From: Jeotgalibacillus aurantiacus
Lineage (GTDB): Bacteria > Bacillota > Bacilli > Bacillales > Jeotgalibacillaceae
NCBI RefSeq assembly: GCF_020595125.1
Contig: NZ_JACNMS010000002.1
Span: 372,001 to 436,000, forward strand
Direction of reading: 5' to 3'
DNA length: 64,000 bases
Below are positions 55,794 to 64,000 of the stretch, one piece after another (positions within the stretch are counted from its first letter, which is position 1; every line of letters starts with the position of its first letter). The notes below the pieces were generated by a model. That model searched no databases. It saw nothing but the letters and a program-made list of their open reading frames with translations, and was not told the origin of the DNA. The position numbers and the translations under genes were made by a program.

Positions 55794-56116
55794 GATCTTT
55801 TCCCCCTGTTTATTGGTCTGATGGTTAACTAAACTAATCCTCCCTCCTTATGTAATCGCTTTCATTTTTCTGTTTTAAATAAAACTCCTGTAGAGTCTTT
55901 TTCATTTTACCTAAAATTTCGGATCATTGTCAATTTTCCGAATAATAATCAGAAGTAAATTCAAATTAGATAAATTGCTCCTTTCACATATAGAGATTTT
56001 TGTTTAAAAGAAGGTTGAATTTTCATTACAAACGTCAATTTTCGTTAATTGAAATTAACGTCACTCTTTATAGTGATAATGAAAGGGTATTGATGTGGAG
56101 GGTTATCACACTAAAA
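55794..56116. other. Upstream region of the aldehyde dehydrogenase operon
   Basis: AT-rich stretch of about 320 bases without a supported gene. It contains the cre at 55851-55864 and a small palindrome AATTTTCGTTAATTGAAATTAACG near 56037-56060, shown here only as a possible regulator site. Confidence 0.4.
55851..55864. promoter_or_regulatory. Candidate cre upstream of aldehyde dehydrogenase
   Basis: Minus strand TGAAAGCGATTACA fits TGWAANCGNTNWCA throughout. It lies 58 bases before the start codon, so CcpA control is plausible. Confidence 0.65.
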
Positions 56117-56634
56117 GTGCCAGGTCATTTCGTAGACTTCTGCGGCAGAGGAGCGACTGGTGAGACAGCGTAATGCGGAGCAAAAGCTTGGCTCACCGCG
56201 CGGCCTTAGAAAAGCGGAGGCGACTCGTTCAGCCCCGACAAGCATAAGGCGAAGATGAAAAGAGGGCTGAACTTCGCCCTCGTTCATCTTTGACTTATGA
56301 ACTCGAGGGGCTAGTCGCCGCAGCTAGACATCGAGAAAAGCGGAGGCGACTCGTCCAGCCCCGACAAGCATAAGGCGAAGATGAAAAGAGGGCTGATCTT
56401 CGCCCTCGTTCATCTTTGACTTATGACCTCGAGGGGCTAGTCGCCGCAGCTGGACATCGAGAAAAGCGGAGGCGGGCGTTTAGGGACGTAAAAACTGGAC
56501 TGGCCCCGACGGAGATAAAGGAAACACAGCGAACGAAGTGAGCTGATGTTGACTTATCGGACGAGGGGACGGGAAGTTTGCTAGTCCCTGCCCTCCGGAG
56601 CTAGACAAAGAAAAGCGAAGGAATGAACTGGCAC
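56117..56634 (+). repeat. Modular palindromic intergenic element, copy 4 (expanded form)
   Basis: 518 bases. Outer 15-base arms (56117-56131 and 56620-56634) pair at 13 positions plus one possible G-U. Core hairpin GACTGGTGAGACAGCG with GGCTCACCGCGCGGCC is at about 56154-56206. Then come three module copies: two 126-bp units in tandem (56209-56334 and 56335-56460) and a diverged, longer third (56461 to about 56608). Same orientation as copy 3, opposite to 1 and 2. Confidence 0.85.
56209..56460 (+). repeat. Tandem duplication of a 126-bp hairpin module
   Basis: Two abutting units that differ, by my reading, at four positions. Each unit is itself palindromic in design (AGCGGAGGCGACT paired with AGTCGCCGCAGCT; AGCCCCGACAAGCATAAGG paired with CTTATGA...GAGGGGCT). 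The same module occurs once, inverted, at about 4430-4550. Confidence 0.85.
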
Positions 56635-56656
56635 GATTTAGAAATTCAACAATCTG

Positions 56657-56688
56657 AAAAAAGCTCTTCCGTATCGGAAGAGCTTTTT
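56657..56688 (-). terminator. Terminator of the miaB-ricA operon
   Basis: A 14-15 bp stem (AAAAAAGCTCTTCCG and complement) with a 3-base loop, directly after the ricA stop. Confidence 0.9.
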
Positions 56689-56690
56689 GA

Positions 56691-57125
56691 TCATGAACAG
56701 CTATTGTAAGGGCTGTTTTTAACCTGTGCCCCTGTTTCACCTTTTAGAATATCTCCGCCGGTCTGACGGATAATTTCATCCGTTACCGTGTTGGAAACTG
56801 TATTCGCTACGATTTGCAGAAGTGCATTCACTTCAGTTTGTGACTGCTTAAACTCCTGTACGATCGGAATTTCATCGATTTCTTTTTCAACTTTTTCGAT
56901 TTTTGCCTCGATCATTTTCAGTGCTTCATGCTTGCCGTAATGCTGAAAATTAACAGCCTGTTTCTGAAGACTTCTCAGACTGGCAATTTTTTCGCGGATT
57001 TTCTGGTTTTCCTGAATCTGTGCCTCAGCACGCTTAAAGAAATCCACTTCTTCTGTCTCCGTAATCATCTGAGCCAGCTCTTTTGCACGCTCAATAATAT
57101 CTTTTTTCGTATATTTTTTCTCCAT
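56691..57125 (-). CDS. ricA: RicA (YmcA), subunit of the Y-complex
   Basis: 144-residue helical protein of the RicAFT (YmcA-YlbF-YaaT) complex, which binds iron-sulfur clusters, assists RNase Y in mRNA maturation and supports competence, biofilm and sporulation. Recognised by KKDIIERAKELAQMI and the helix LRSLQKQAVNFQHYGKHEAL. Cysteine near the C-terminus (NSCS). Its ATG overlaps the miaB stop by one base. RNase Y itself is encoded at the right end of the window. Confidence 0.93.
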   Translation of the reverse strand: MEKKYTKKDIIERAKELAQMITETEEVDFFKRAEAQIQENQKIREKIASLRSLQKQAVNFQHYGKHEALKMIEAKIEKVEKEIDEIPIVQEFKQSQTEVNALLQIVANTVSNTVTDEIIRQTGGDILKGETGAQVKNSPYNSCS

Positions 57126-58669
57126 TATCCATTCACCTCTGCCGGTTCTTTAGCTTCCACGAGCTCGCCATTCAGGCTCCACGTTTTGGCTTCCGTTATT
57201 TTAACCATGACACGTTGACCAATTACTGATTTCGGTGCTTTAAAGTTCACCAGCTTGCTCGTTCTTGTATAACCGGATAGTACTTCAGGGTTTTTTCTGC
57301 TCTCCCCTTCAACAAGTACTTCCATCGTCTGTCCTTCAAGCTTCTTCATGGCTTCAAGCGACATTTCATTGACAAGATTATTCAGACGCTGTAAACGTTC
57401 TTTTTTGACTTCCATCGGCACGTTATCTTTCATCTTAGCAGCCGGCGTTCCTTCACGCGGTGAGTATATATACGTAAAGGCTGTCTCAAATCCGACTTCA
57501 CGGTATAGAGATAACGTTTCTTCAAACTGCTCTTCTGTTTCATTCGGGAACCCTACAATGATATCTGTTGTCAGGACAGCATTCGGAATCGCTTTTTTAA
57601 TCTTGTCAACAAGTGTTAAAAACTGCTCCCGGCTGTATTTTCTCGCCATCAGCTTCAGAATTTCTGATGAACCGTGCTGAACAGGCAGATGAATATGTTC
57701 CACAAGATTTCCGCCTTTTGAGAGTACCTCGATCAGGTAATCATCAAAATCACGCGGATGACTCGTCGTAAAACGGATTCTCGGTATATCAATTTTACGC
57801 AGCTCATCCATCAGCTGTCCGAGTCCGTAATCCATCCCTTCCAGATCCTTGCCGTAAGCATTTACGTTCTGACCTAACAGGGTAATTTCCTGATAACCCT
57901 GGGCTGCCAGATGGCGAACCTCCTGGATAATATCCTCAGGATGCCTGCTGCGCTCCTTACCACGTGTGTATGGCACGATACAATACGTACAGAATTTATC
58001 ACAGCCGTACATAATATTAACCCAGCCTTTGATGGCGCCTTTACGGACCTTAGGAAGGTTTTCAATGACATCACCTTCTTTTGACCATACTTCAACGACC
58101 ATTTCCTTGCTCAGGTAAGCCTCATTTAAAATGTTTGGCAATCGGTGAATATTGTGCGTTCCAAATATCATATCAATGTGTTGATGCGTCTTCAGAATCT
58201 TATTAACCACAGATTCCTCCTGTGACATACATCCACAAACACCAATCAGAAGATCCGGCTTTTCAAGCTTCAGCGGTTTCAGGTGTCCGATTTCACCAAA
58301 CACTTTATTTTCCGCATTTTCACGTATTGCACATGTGTTCAGTAAAATCACGTCTGCATCTTCTGTTGTATCGGTCGGTTCATAGCCCAGTTGAAGAAAG
58401 ATCCCTGCCATCACTTCTGTGTCATGCTCGTTCATCTGACATCCGTAAGTTCTGATGTAAAACTTTCTTCCTTTCCCCATTCCTTCAAAAGCAGGATCGA
58501 TGGAGAAGTCTTTATGATAATTTACGTCTTCCTTACCTCTCTTTTTGGCATCTTTCAGGGAAGGAGGACTGTAAACGGTCTGAAAATATTTACTGTAGTC
58601 TTTTTCCTGCTTCTTGCTGTTCGATGTCTGAACCGCGTCTTGTGCTGCCAGGCGCTGTTCTTCATTCAT
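57125..58669 (-). CDS. miaB: tRNA methylthiotransferase MiaB
   Basis: Radical-SAM enzyme that methylthiolates i6A37 of tRNA, acting after MiaA. 514 residues. Auxiliary cluster cysteines in [21 protein letters not shown] and VCGCMSQ; radical-SAM CxxxCxxC in [17 protein letters not shown] (about 220-236); C-terminal TRAM domain. The N-terminal 65-residue extension with [20 protein letters not shown] is usual in Bacillus MiaB. AAAGGGG Shine-Dalgarno. Confidence 0.98.
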   Translation of the reverse strand: MNEEQRLAAQDAVQTSNSKKQEKDYSKYFQTVYSPPSLKDAKKRGKEDVNYHKDFSIDPAFEGMGKGRKFYIRTYGCQMNEHDTEVMAGIFLQLGYEPTDTTEDADVILLNTCAIRENAENKVFGEIGHLKPLKLEKPDLLIGVCGCMSQEESVVNKILKTHQHIDMIFGTHNIHRLPNILNEAYLSKEMVVEVWSKEGDVIENLPKVRKGAIKGWVNIMYGCDKFCTYCIVPYTRGKERSRHPEDIIQEVRHLAAQGYQEITLLGQNVNAYGKDLEGMDYGLGQLMDELRKIDIPRIRFTTSHPRDFDDYLIEVLSKGGNLVEHIHLPVQHGSSEILKLMARKYSREQFLTLVDKIKKAIPNAVLTTDIIVGFPNETEEQFEETLSLYREVGFETAFTYIYSPREGTPAAKMKDNVPMEVKKERLQRLNNLVNEMSLEAMKKLEGQTMEVLVEGESRKNPEVLSGYTRTSKLVNFKAPKSVIGQRVMVKITEAKTWSLNGELVEAKEPAEVNG

Positions 58670-58831
58670 CTGACATTCCCCTTTCTTTAATCGATCAGAG
58701 CTGATCCGTTCTGATCATGCTTATGGCACATTCTTTTAGTATAAATGGTTATGACCATTGTTACAACATTCTCAAGCCTACTGTCGTGAAATTGCCTTAA
58801 CTTACAGAAAAGGGTCAAACGCACAGGTAAA

Positions 58832-58854
58832 AGGCTGCCTCTGTCCGGCAGCCT
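58832..58854 (-). terminator. Terminator of the 2-oxoacid oxidoreductase operon
   Basis: An 8-bp GC-rich stem (AGGCTGCC and complement) with a 7-base loop followed by TTTTA on the minus strand, just after the beta-subunit stop. Confidence 0.75.
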
Positions 58855-58860
58855 CCTGTT

Positions 58861-59727
58861 TTACATAAATTCTTTCACAAGTTTGTTGAAATCATCTTCG
58901 TCCATCCCTAAATCCTGTTTGCTTAACGGTTCTTCATGATATCCGTCAATCATTTCCTGATAGGATGGCTGCTCTTTATCCTGATAGATGAGTCCGGTCA
59001 CAAGACCGTCATGTTTCATCAGCGTCTGCATCGCAGCTTCCTTATTATGAGGATCATACGCCTCAATGTCTGAAAGCTTCGTCAGATTTTCCTTGAACCA
59101 GTCATACGTATTTACCTTGTTATACGTTACACACGGACTGAATACATTGATCAGCGAAAAACCTTTATGGTTCAATCCCTGTTCAATAAGGCTCGTTAAC
59201 TCTTTCAGGTCCGTTGAGAACCCTTGTGCTACAAAGGTTGCACCGGATGTCAGCGCCATTTCCATCGGGTTCAGCGAAGGTTCAATGGATCCCTTAGGCG
59301 TGGATTTCGTCTTGAATCCCGCAGATGATCTTGGCGATGTCTGGCCTTTTGTCAGTCCGTAGATCTGATTGTCCATGACAATATACGTAATATCAAGGTT
59401 ACGTCTGATCGCGTGAATCGTATGACCAAGACCAATGGCGAAACCATCGCCGTCACCACCGGATGCAATAACGGTTAAGTCACGGTTAGCCATTTTCACA
59501 CCTTGCGCAAGTGGCAGGGCACGTCCGTGAATACTGTGGAATCCGTATGAGTTAATATATCCTGAGATTCTTCCTGAACAGCCGATTCCAGAGATGACCG
59601 CCAGATTTTCCGGTGTCAGCCCTGCATTCGCTGAAGCACGCTGAATGGCAGCCTGTACAGAAAAATCACCGCAGCCGGGACACCAGTTAGGTTTTACGTT
59701 GTTGCGAAAGTCCTTAAATGTGACCAT
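58861..59727 (-). CDS. 2-Oxoacid:ferredoxin oxidoreductase, beta subunit
   Basis: Thiamine-diphosphate subunit of a KorAB-type enzyme that decarboxylates a 2-oxoacid (probably 2-oxoglutarate) to the acyl-CoA with ferredoxin as acceptor. 288 residues. Cluster cysteines in NWCPGCGDF, GIGCSGR and SPCVTYNKV; TPP motif SGGDGDGFAIGLGH with MDNQIYGLTKGQ. Its ATG abuts the TAA of the alpha gene. Substrate is inferred from the family. Confidence 0.92.
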   Translation of the reverse strand: MVTFKDFRNNVKPNWCPGCGDFSVQAAIQRASANAGLTPENLAVISGIGCSGRISGYINSYGFHSIHGRALPLAQGVKMANRDLTVIASGGDGDGFAIGLGHTIHAIRRNLDITYIVMDNQIYGLTKGQTSPRSSAGFKTKSTPKGSIEPSLNPMEMALTSGATFVAQGFSTDLKELTSLIEQGLNHKGFSLINVFSPCVTYNKVNTYDWFKENLTKLSDIEAYDPHNKEAAMQTLMKHDGLVTGLIYQDKEQPSYQEMIDGYHEEPLSKQDLGMDEDDFNKLVKEFM

Positions 59728-61473
59728 TTAGACCAGCTCCTTGCTTAAAAGTTCCAGTTCATTTGGCAGGAATGGATTCCCGTCATATTTCTTCAGGCTT
59801 TTGATTTTGTGAGCCATTCCGACGTTCATTTTAATAATGGAGGCCAGCTGACCCGTCGCATTGTGCTCTACGACAATGACCTTTTTAGCTTTCTCGGCAA
59901 GCGGAGCAAACTCTTCTGCCGGAAACGGATGAAGCAGCCTGATGTGAGCATGATTCACCTTGATACCGCCTGCTTCAAGTTTGGCTGCGGCTTCCTCGAT
60001 TGCCCCCCTTGTGGAGTTGAATCCGACGAATAAAATGTCAGCATCGTCGTGTTTGGCACCATCTTGATCGACTGCTTTATGAAGCGTGACAGATTCAAGC
60101 TTTTTCATCCGCTTATCCATTTGGACCTGACGGTTAAACGAAGATTCCGACGGCTTTCCTGATTCATCATGTTCCACACCCGTTACATGATGGATACCGT
60201 TTTTCATACCTGGCAGTACCCTTTTGGAAACGCCGTCCTCTGTTACTTCATAGCGTTTGAAATATTGCTTCGGCTCAAGCTCTTCCAGCGAAGCCTCTGA
60301 CTCTACCAGCTTCCCTCTGTTAATCTTTACTTTTTCATAGTTGAGCGGTTCTACTGTCTGTTTCCCGAGTGATAGCTGTAGATCTGATAATAGAATAACC
60401 GGACACTGGAACTGCTCGGCAAGGTTAAACGCATCAATCGTGTCATAAAACGCTTCCTCTGCTGTACTTGGCGCTATCACAATTTTAGGAATTTCACCGT
60501 GTGTTCCGTAAATCATCTGCATCAGATCTGACTGCTCCTGCTTCGTTGGCAGGCCTGTTGATGGTCCCCCGCGCTGAGTATCCACGATGACAAGCGGCTG
60601 TTCTGTCATACCTGATAAACCAATGGATTCCATCATTAAAGAAAGACCCGGTCCCGCAGAGGCTGTTAATGAACGCACTCCGGCGTAATTTGCGCCGATC
60701 GCCATGGTTGCTGCAGCGATCTCATCCTCAGTCTGAATCACCGCTCCCCCAAGGGCAGGAAGCTTTTTGATCAGATACTCCATAATTTCAGATGCCGGTG
60801 TAATGGGATAGGCGGCCATAAAACGGGCGCCACCTGCAATGGCACCAAGAGCGATTGCATCGTTCCCGATCATAAACATACGCTGTTTGCCATCTGCTTC
60901 TTCAAGAGCAAGACTGCCGCTCTTTTCACCAAGCAATTCTTTTGCAGCTTTAAAGCCCTCTTCAATCGCCTCCATATTTTTCTGGACAACTACTTCACCT
61001 TTACGGCCGAAGATCTCCTGCACAACATCTCTGAACACATCGAGCGGCAGATCCATAATGGCACAGGTCGATCCGATCGCCACCATGTTTTTCATCAGTG
61101 AGGTGCCAAGCCCAGATGCAATTTCCGTAAATGGAACGATAATCAGTTCCGCTTTTGAATCGTCCGGGTTTACCGGTTTAAACTTTGCATCAGCTACAAT
61201 GATGCCTGAATTATGTAACTCATGATAATTAACATCAATCGTTTCCTGATCAAATGCAACAAGTATATCCAAAGAATCCTCAACAGCACGAACCTGTGTC
61301 GTACTTACTCGGATTTTATTATTTGTATGTCCACCTTTAATACGGGAAGAAAAGTGTCTGTATCCGTAAAGGAAATAACCAAGGCGGTTCATCGCCATGG
61401 AAAAGATTTCACCGGTACTCTCAATTCCTTCTCCCTGTTGTCCTCCAACTTTCCAGGAAAGCTGTTTCATCAT
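59728..61473 (-). CDS. 2-Oxoacid:ferredoxin oxidoreductase, fused gamma-alpha subunit
   Basis: About 581 residues. N-terminal gamma domain (WKVGGQQGEGIESTGEIF, HFSSRIKGGHTNNKIRV; about 1-190) joined to the alpha pyrimidine-binding domain (AAYPITPASEIMEYL, SLTASAGPGLSLMMES, VDTQRGGPSTGLPTK). The fused form is usual for aerobic Bacillales. ATG at 61473 has GGAGAGGG upstream; the next ATG is equally possible. Not found in B. subtilis at this place, but common in other Bacillus. Confidence 0.92.
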   Translation of the reverse strand: MMKQLSWKVGGQQGEGIESTGEIFSMAMNRLGYFLYGYRHFSSRIKGGHTNNKIRVSTTQVRAVEDSLDILVAFDQETIDVNYHELHNSGIIVADAKFKPVNPDDSKAELIIVPFTEIASGLGTSLMKNMVAIGSTCAIMDLPLDVFRDVVQEIFGRKGEVVVQKNMEAIEEGFKAAKELLGEKSGSLALEEADGKQRMFMIGNDAIALGAIAGGARFMAAYPITPASEIMEYLIKKLPALGGAVIQTEDEIAAATMAIGANYAGVRSLTASAGPGLSLMMESIGLSGMTEQPLVIVDTQRGGPSTGLPTKQEQSDLMQMIYGTHGEIPKIVIAPSTAEEAFYDTIDAFNLAEQFQCPVILLSDLQLSLGKQTVEPLNYEKVKINRGKLVESEASLEELEPKQYFKRYEVTEDGVSKRVLPGMKNGIHHVTGVEHDESGKPSESSFNRQVQMDKRMKKLESVTLHKAVDQDGAKHDDADILFVGFNSTRGAIEEAAAKLEAGGIKVNHAHIRLLHPFPAEEFAPLAEKAKKVIVVEHNATGQLASIIKMNVGMAHKIKSLKKYDGNPFLPNELELLSKELV

Positions 61474-61638
61474 CCTTACCCTCTCCTTCAATAACGCCCT
61501 TTTACATCATTGTTCATTTTATCACGTTTACCATTGATCAACATCCTTTTACAATCTGATTTGTCAAATTCAGTCCTAAGAATGATTTTAAGTTTACATA
61601 ATTATATTATAGTTAATTTTATTTTCTTGCATAAAAAG

Positions 61639-61661
61639 AGGTGCTTACAGTGTAAGCACCT
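61639..61661 (-). terminator. Terminator of spoVS
   Basis: A 10-bp stem (AGGTGCTTAC and complement) with 3-base loop followed by CTTTTTA on the minus strand, 14 bases after the stop. Confidence 0.8.
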
Positions 61662-61674
61662 GAATACTTCTAAA

Positions 61675-61935
61675 TTATCTCGGTTCCACAATCAGCTTAA
61701 TGGCGGTTCTTTCTTCGCCTTCTATCTGAATATCCGTAAAAGCCGGTATGCAGATTAAATCAATGCCGGATGGAGCCACAAATCCACGGGATATGGCCAC
61801 TGCTTTTACAGCCTGATTTAAAGCGCCAGCTCCAATTGCCTGTACTTCAACCGTGCCTCTCTCCCGCAACACACCCGCAAGAGCCCCGGCAACCGAGTTA
61901 GGATTCGATCGCGAAGATACCTTTAATACATTCAC
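61675..61935 (-). CDS. spoVS: Stage V sporulation protein S
   Basis: 86-residue Alba-like protein needed for normal coat and core development of spores and involved in the septation stage. Nearly invariant family sequence: LKVSSRSNPNSVAGALAGVL, IGAGALNQAVKAVAI and IPAFTDIQIEGEERTAIK. Start is GTG at 61935 with AAGGGGG seven bases upstream, giving exactly the length of B. subtilis SpoVS; the longer frame is rejected. Confidence 0.97.
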   Translation of the reverse strand: MNVLKVSSRSNPNSVAGALAGVLRERGTVEVQAIGAGALNQAVKAVAISRGFVAPSGIDLICIPAFTDIQIEGEERTAIKLIVEPR

Positions 61936-62027
61936 CTGCTTACCCCCTTCTCTCCCACACTGATCCATCACTTTGCTGTCATTTCACTATATTCGCAGGA
62001 AGTGAGCTTTATGCGGAGGGGCAGCAA

Positions 62028-62825
62028 TTAAACTTCGAAGGGATGGTCCTCATTAATTAAAATCCGGTCAATTGATTTGGCCATACCGGATTTACGATCC
62101 AGTTCGATCACACAGGCACTCAAGATTTTACGTCCATCCTTTGGTACTTCAAATCTCGCAGGTAAAGCCGTGGTAAAACGTTTCAGGACTGCTTCTTTTT
62201 CCATCCCCAAAATCGCATCGTAAGGACCCGTCATCCCAACATCCGATAAATAAGCCGTACCCTTTGGAAGGATTCTGTTATCTGAAGTTTGTACGTGTGT
62301 ATGAGTACCGACAACCGCGGATGCCTTGCCATCAAGATACCAACCTGCCGCCTGTTTCTCACTCGTTGCTTCAGCATGAAAATCCACAAAGACAAATGGC
62401 GTCTGTCGTCTCGCTTCATCTATTGTCTGCTTTAAAAGCGGAAAAGGATCATCCACAGGGTTCATAAACGTTCTTCCCAGTGCATTAACCACTGCTACTT
62501 CCGCGCTTCCAGCCTGTATAAAGCGGATCCCTTTACCGGGAGTCGCTTTCGGATAGTTAATCGGTCTTACAAGCTGATTTGCCTGGTCAATAAAATTAAA
62601 CAGATCCCGATTGTCCCACGTATGGTTTCCCATCGTGATAACATCCGCACCCGCAGATAACAGCTGATCATAGATTTTCTTTGTAATTCCTCTGCCGGAG
62701 GCTGCATTTTCACCATTGACAATTACAAGGTCCGGCTGGTGTTTTTGCTTCAGCTGCGGCAGAAACTCATCGATCATTTCTCTGCCTGGTGAACCTACAA
62801 CGTCTCCAATAAATAATATCCTCAT
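62028..62825 (-). CDS. ymdB: Metallophosphoesterase YmdB
   Basis: 2',3'-cyclic nucleotide phosphodiesterase that influences biofilm formation and sporulation in B. subtilis. 265 residues. Metal and active-site motifs: IGDVVGSPGR (near 6-15), NGENAASGRG, GNHTWDN, FHAEATSEK and GTHTHVQT. The second of two adjacent ATGs is chosen because it has GAGGG at a workable distance. Between rny and spoVS as in B. subtilis. Confidence 0.97.
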   Translation of the reverse strand: MRILFIGDVVGSPGREMIDEFLPQLKQKHQPDLVIVNGENAASGRGITKKIYDQLLSAGADVITMGNHTWDNRDLFNFIDQANQLVRPINYPKATPGKGIRFIQAGSAEVAVVNALGRTFMNPVDDPFPLLKQTIDEARRQTPFVFVDFHAEATSEKQAAGWYLDGKASAVVGTHTHVQTSDNRILPKGTAYLSDVGMTGPYDAILGMEKEAVLKRFTTALPARFEVPKDGRKILSACVIELDRKSGMAKSIDRILINEDHPFEV

Positions 62826-62937
62826 CATTACCCTCTTTTCATGATCTCAGAGGCTTTATCTGCCCATTATCAGATAAACTTTAGCATGAACGCCTGATGC
62901 GTTCAAGCTGACGCAGTTATTTTTCCAGCAAATCATA

Positions 62938-62973
62938 AAAAACCAGCCTGACAGCAATGTCAGGCTGGTTTTT
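62938..62973 (-). terminator. Terminator of rny
   Basis: A perfect 16-bp stem (AAAAACCAGCCTGACA and complement) with GCAA tetraloop and T run, directly after the rny stop. Confidence 0.92.
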
Positions 62974-62974
62974 G

Positions 62975-64000
62975 TTATTTTGCGTATTCTACCGCTCTCG
63001 TTTCACGGATGACCGTGACTTTAATATGACCCGGATAATTTAATTCTTCCTCGATCTGCTTGCGGATATCTCTCGCAAGACGATGAGCTGTCATATCATC
63101 AATCTGTTCCGGTCGAACCATAATTCTGATTTCCCGGCCGGCCTGGATCGCAAATGATTTTTCAACACCATCATATGATTCAGAAATCTCTTCGAGTCTT
63201 TCAAGTCGGCGAATGTAGTTCTCAAGCGTCTCACTTCGGGCACCTGGACGTGCTGCAGATAATGCATCAGCTGCTGCGACAAGTACCGCGATAATAGACG
63301 TTGCCTCATAGTCGCCGTGGTGAGAGGCAATACTGTTAATGACTACCGGATGCTCTTTGTACTTCGTGGCAAGTTCGACACCAATTTCTACGTGACTTCC
63401 TTCCACTTCGTGGTCAATCGCTTTTCCGATATCATGCAGGAGTCCTGCACGTCTTGCCAGCGCCTCGTCTTCACCAAGCTCAGCTGCAAGAAGGCCTGAC
63501 AGGTAAGCTACTTCTGTTGAATGTTTCAGTACATTCTGTCCATAGCTTGTACGGTACTTCAGGCGGCCAAGAATTTTGATGAGATCAGGGTGTAACCCGT
63601 GCGCACCAACGTCAAACGTTGTCTGTTCACCGATCTCCCGGATGTGCTCATCAACTTCACGGCGTGCCTTGTCTACCATTTCTTCGATTCTTGCAGGGTG
63701 GATTCTTCCGTCCTGCACAAGTTTTTCAAGCGCAATTCTTGCTGTTTCACGTCTGATTGGATCGAATCCGGAAAGGATAACAGCTTCCGGCGTATCATCG
63801 ATAATTAAATCAATTCCAGTCAGGGTTTCTAGCGTTCTGATATTTCTTCCTTCCCGACCTATGATGCGACCTTTCATCTCATCATTAGGCAGGTTTACGA
63901 CAGAAACAGTTGTTTCGGCAACATGGTCAGCTGCACAACGCTGGATAGCGAGTGAAAGCAGTTCCCGTGCTTTCTTTTCAGACTCTTCCTTTGCACGGTG
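62975..64000 (-). CDS. rny: Ribonuclease Y, C-terminal 341 residues (5' end beyond the window)
   Basis: Membrane-tethered endoribonuclease that starts mRNA turnover. The reading frame is open to the last base of the window; the first visible residues are [23 protein letters not shown] domain ([15 protein letters not shown]) and an HD domain ([39 protein letters not shown]) are complete. RNase Y is about 520 residues, so the N-terminal membrane span and about 180 residues lie to the right. A shorter internal ATG at 63877 is not the start. Confidence 0.97.
   Translation of the reverse strand, partial: HRAKEESEKKARELLSLAIQRCAADHVAETTVSVVNLPNDEMKGRIIGREGRNIRTLETLTGIDLIIDDTPEAVILSGFDPIRRETARIALEKLVQDGRIHPARIEEMVDKARREVDEHIREIGEQTTFDVGAHGLHPDLIKILGRLKYRTSYGQNVLKHSTEVAYLSGLLAAELGEDEALARRAGLLHDIGKAIDHEVEGSHVEIGVELATKYKEHPVVINSIASHHGDYEATSIIAVLVAAADALSAARPGARSETLENYIRRLERLEEISESYDGVEKSFAIQAGREIRIMVRPEQIDDMTAHRLARDIRKQIEEELNYPGHIKVTVIRETRAVEYAK

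Noticed and set aside
56209-56460. CRISPR array
   Set aside because: The repeats are 126 bp, abutting and palindromic, with no spacers and no cas genes in the window.

Overview
The window is a stretch of chromosome from an endospore-forming member of the Bacillales. Evidence for this is the set of spore genes (cotE, spoVK, spoVS, a Spo0E-type phosphatase), the LexA/YneA SOS pair with Bacillus-type boxes, GlnR/GlnA, Hfq, RicA, RNase Y, and gene order close to the rny-to-plsY interval of Bacillus subtilis. Base composition looks moderate. I cannot name the genus with confidence; a Bacillaceae or Planococcaceae-like organism such as Jeotgalibacillus is a guess. Almost all genes lie on the minus strand, and no tRNA, rRNA, CRISPR array, prophage or transposase gene was seen.

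Layout from left to right: an OpuC-type osmolyte importer cut by the window edge (1-1606); plsY and the yneR-yneQ-yneP group with a small FbpB-like gene (1878-4257); aconitase (4788-7499); a tight four-gene operon of a MarR regulator, lytic transglycosylase, nuclease lipoprotein and amidase (7738-11027); a BCCT osmolyte transporter (11214-12761); an operon of Sco lipoprotein, phospholipase D-like protein and acidic membrane protein (12969-15447); sbcDC (15550-19775); the ccdA-yneI-ccdC cytochrome c maturation group (20346-22986); a Spo0E-like protein and an asymmetric heterodimeric ABC exporter (23237-27063); yneF, tkt, ynzC, yneB, yneA and divergent lexA (27355-32040); a hydrolase, glnA, glnR, ynbB, hflX, a UPF0126 channel-like protein, spoVK, hfq, miaA and a lipase (32107-41783); the glycerol genes glpD, glpK, glpF, glpP (41812-46630); mutL, mutS, cotE (47033-52206); a LacI-family regulator (52384-53301); an aldehyde dehydrogenase with its DUF779 partner (53883-55793); ricA, miaB, a ferredoxin-type 2-oxoacid oxidoreductase, spoVS, ymdB and the 3' part of rny (56691-64000).

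Regulation is unusually readable. There are candidate sigma-B promoters for both osmolyte importers, paired CcpC-like boxes at citB, a palindromic operator before the MarR operon, three SOS boxes woven into the divergent lexA/yneA promoters, a GlnR-type box before glnRA, GlpP-type leader terminators before glpF and glpD plus a cre over the glpF promoter, a cre upstream of the aldehyde dehydrogenase, and four matching palindromes around and inside the LacI-family gene.

The most unusual content is intergenic. Four copies (4400-4639, 21395-21509, 21674-21784, 56117-56634) of a modular palindromic element share a core but have different 15-base outer stems; in two copies those stems pair perfectly in spite of five sequence changes. 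Larger copies carry an extra hairpin module, present as a 126-bp tandem duplication in the last one. A separate 153-bp element at 27153-27305 folds on paper into a closing stem plus three abutting hairpins with no unpaired base at the junction.
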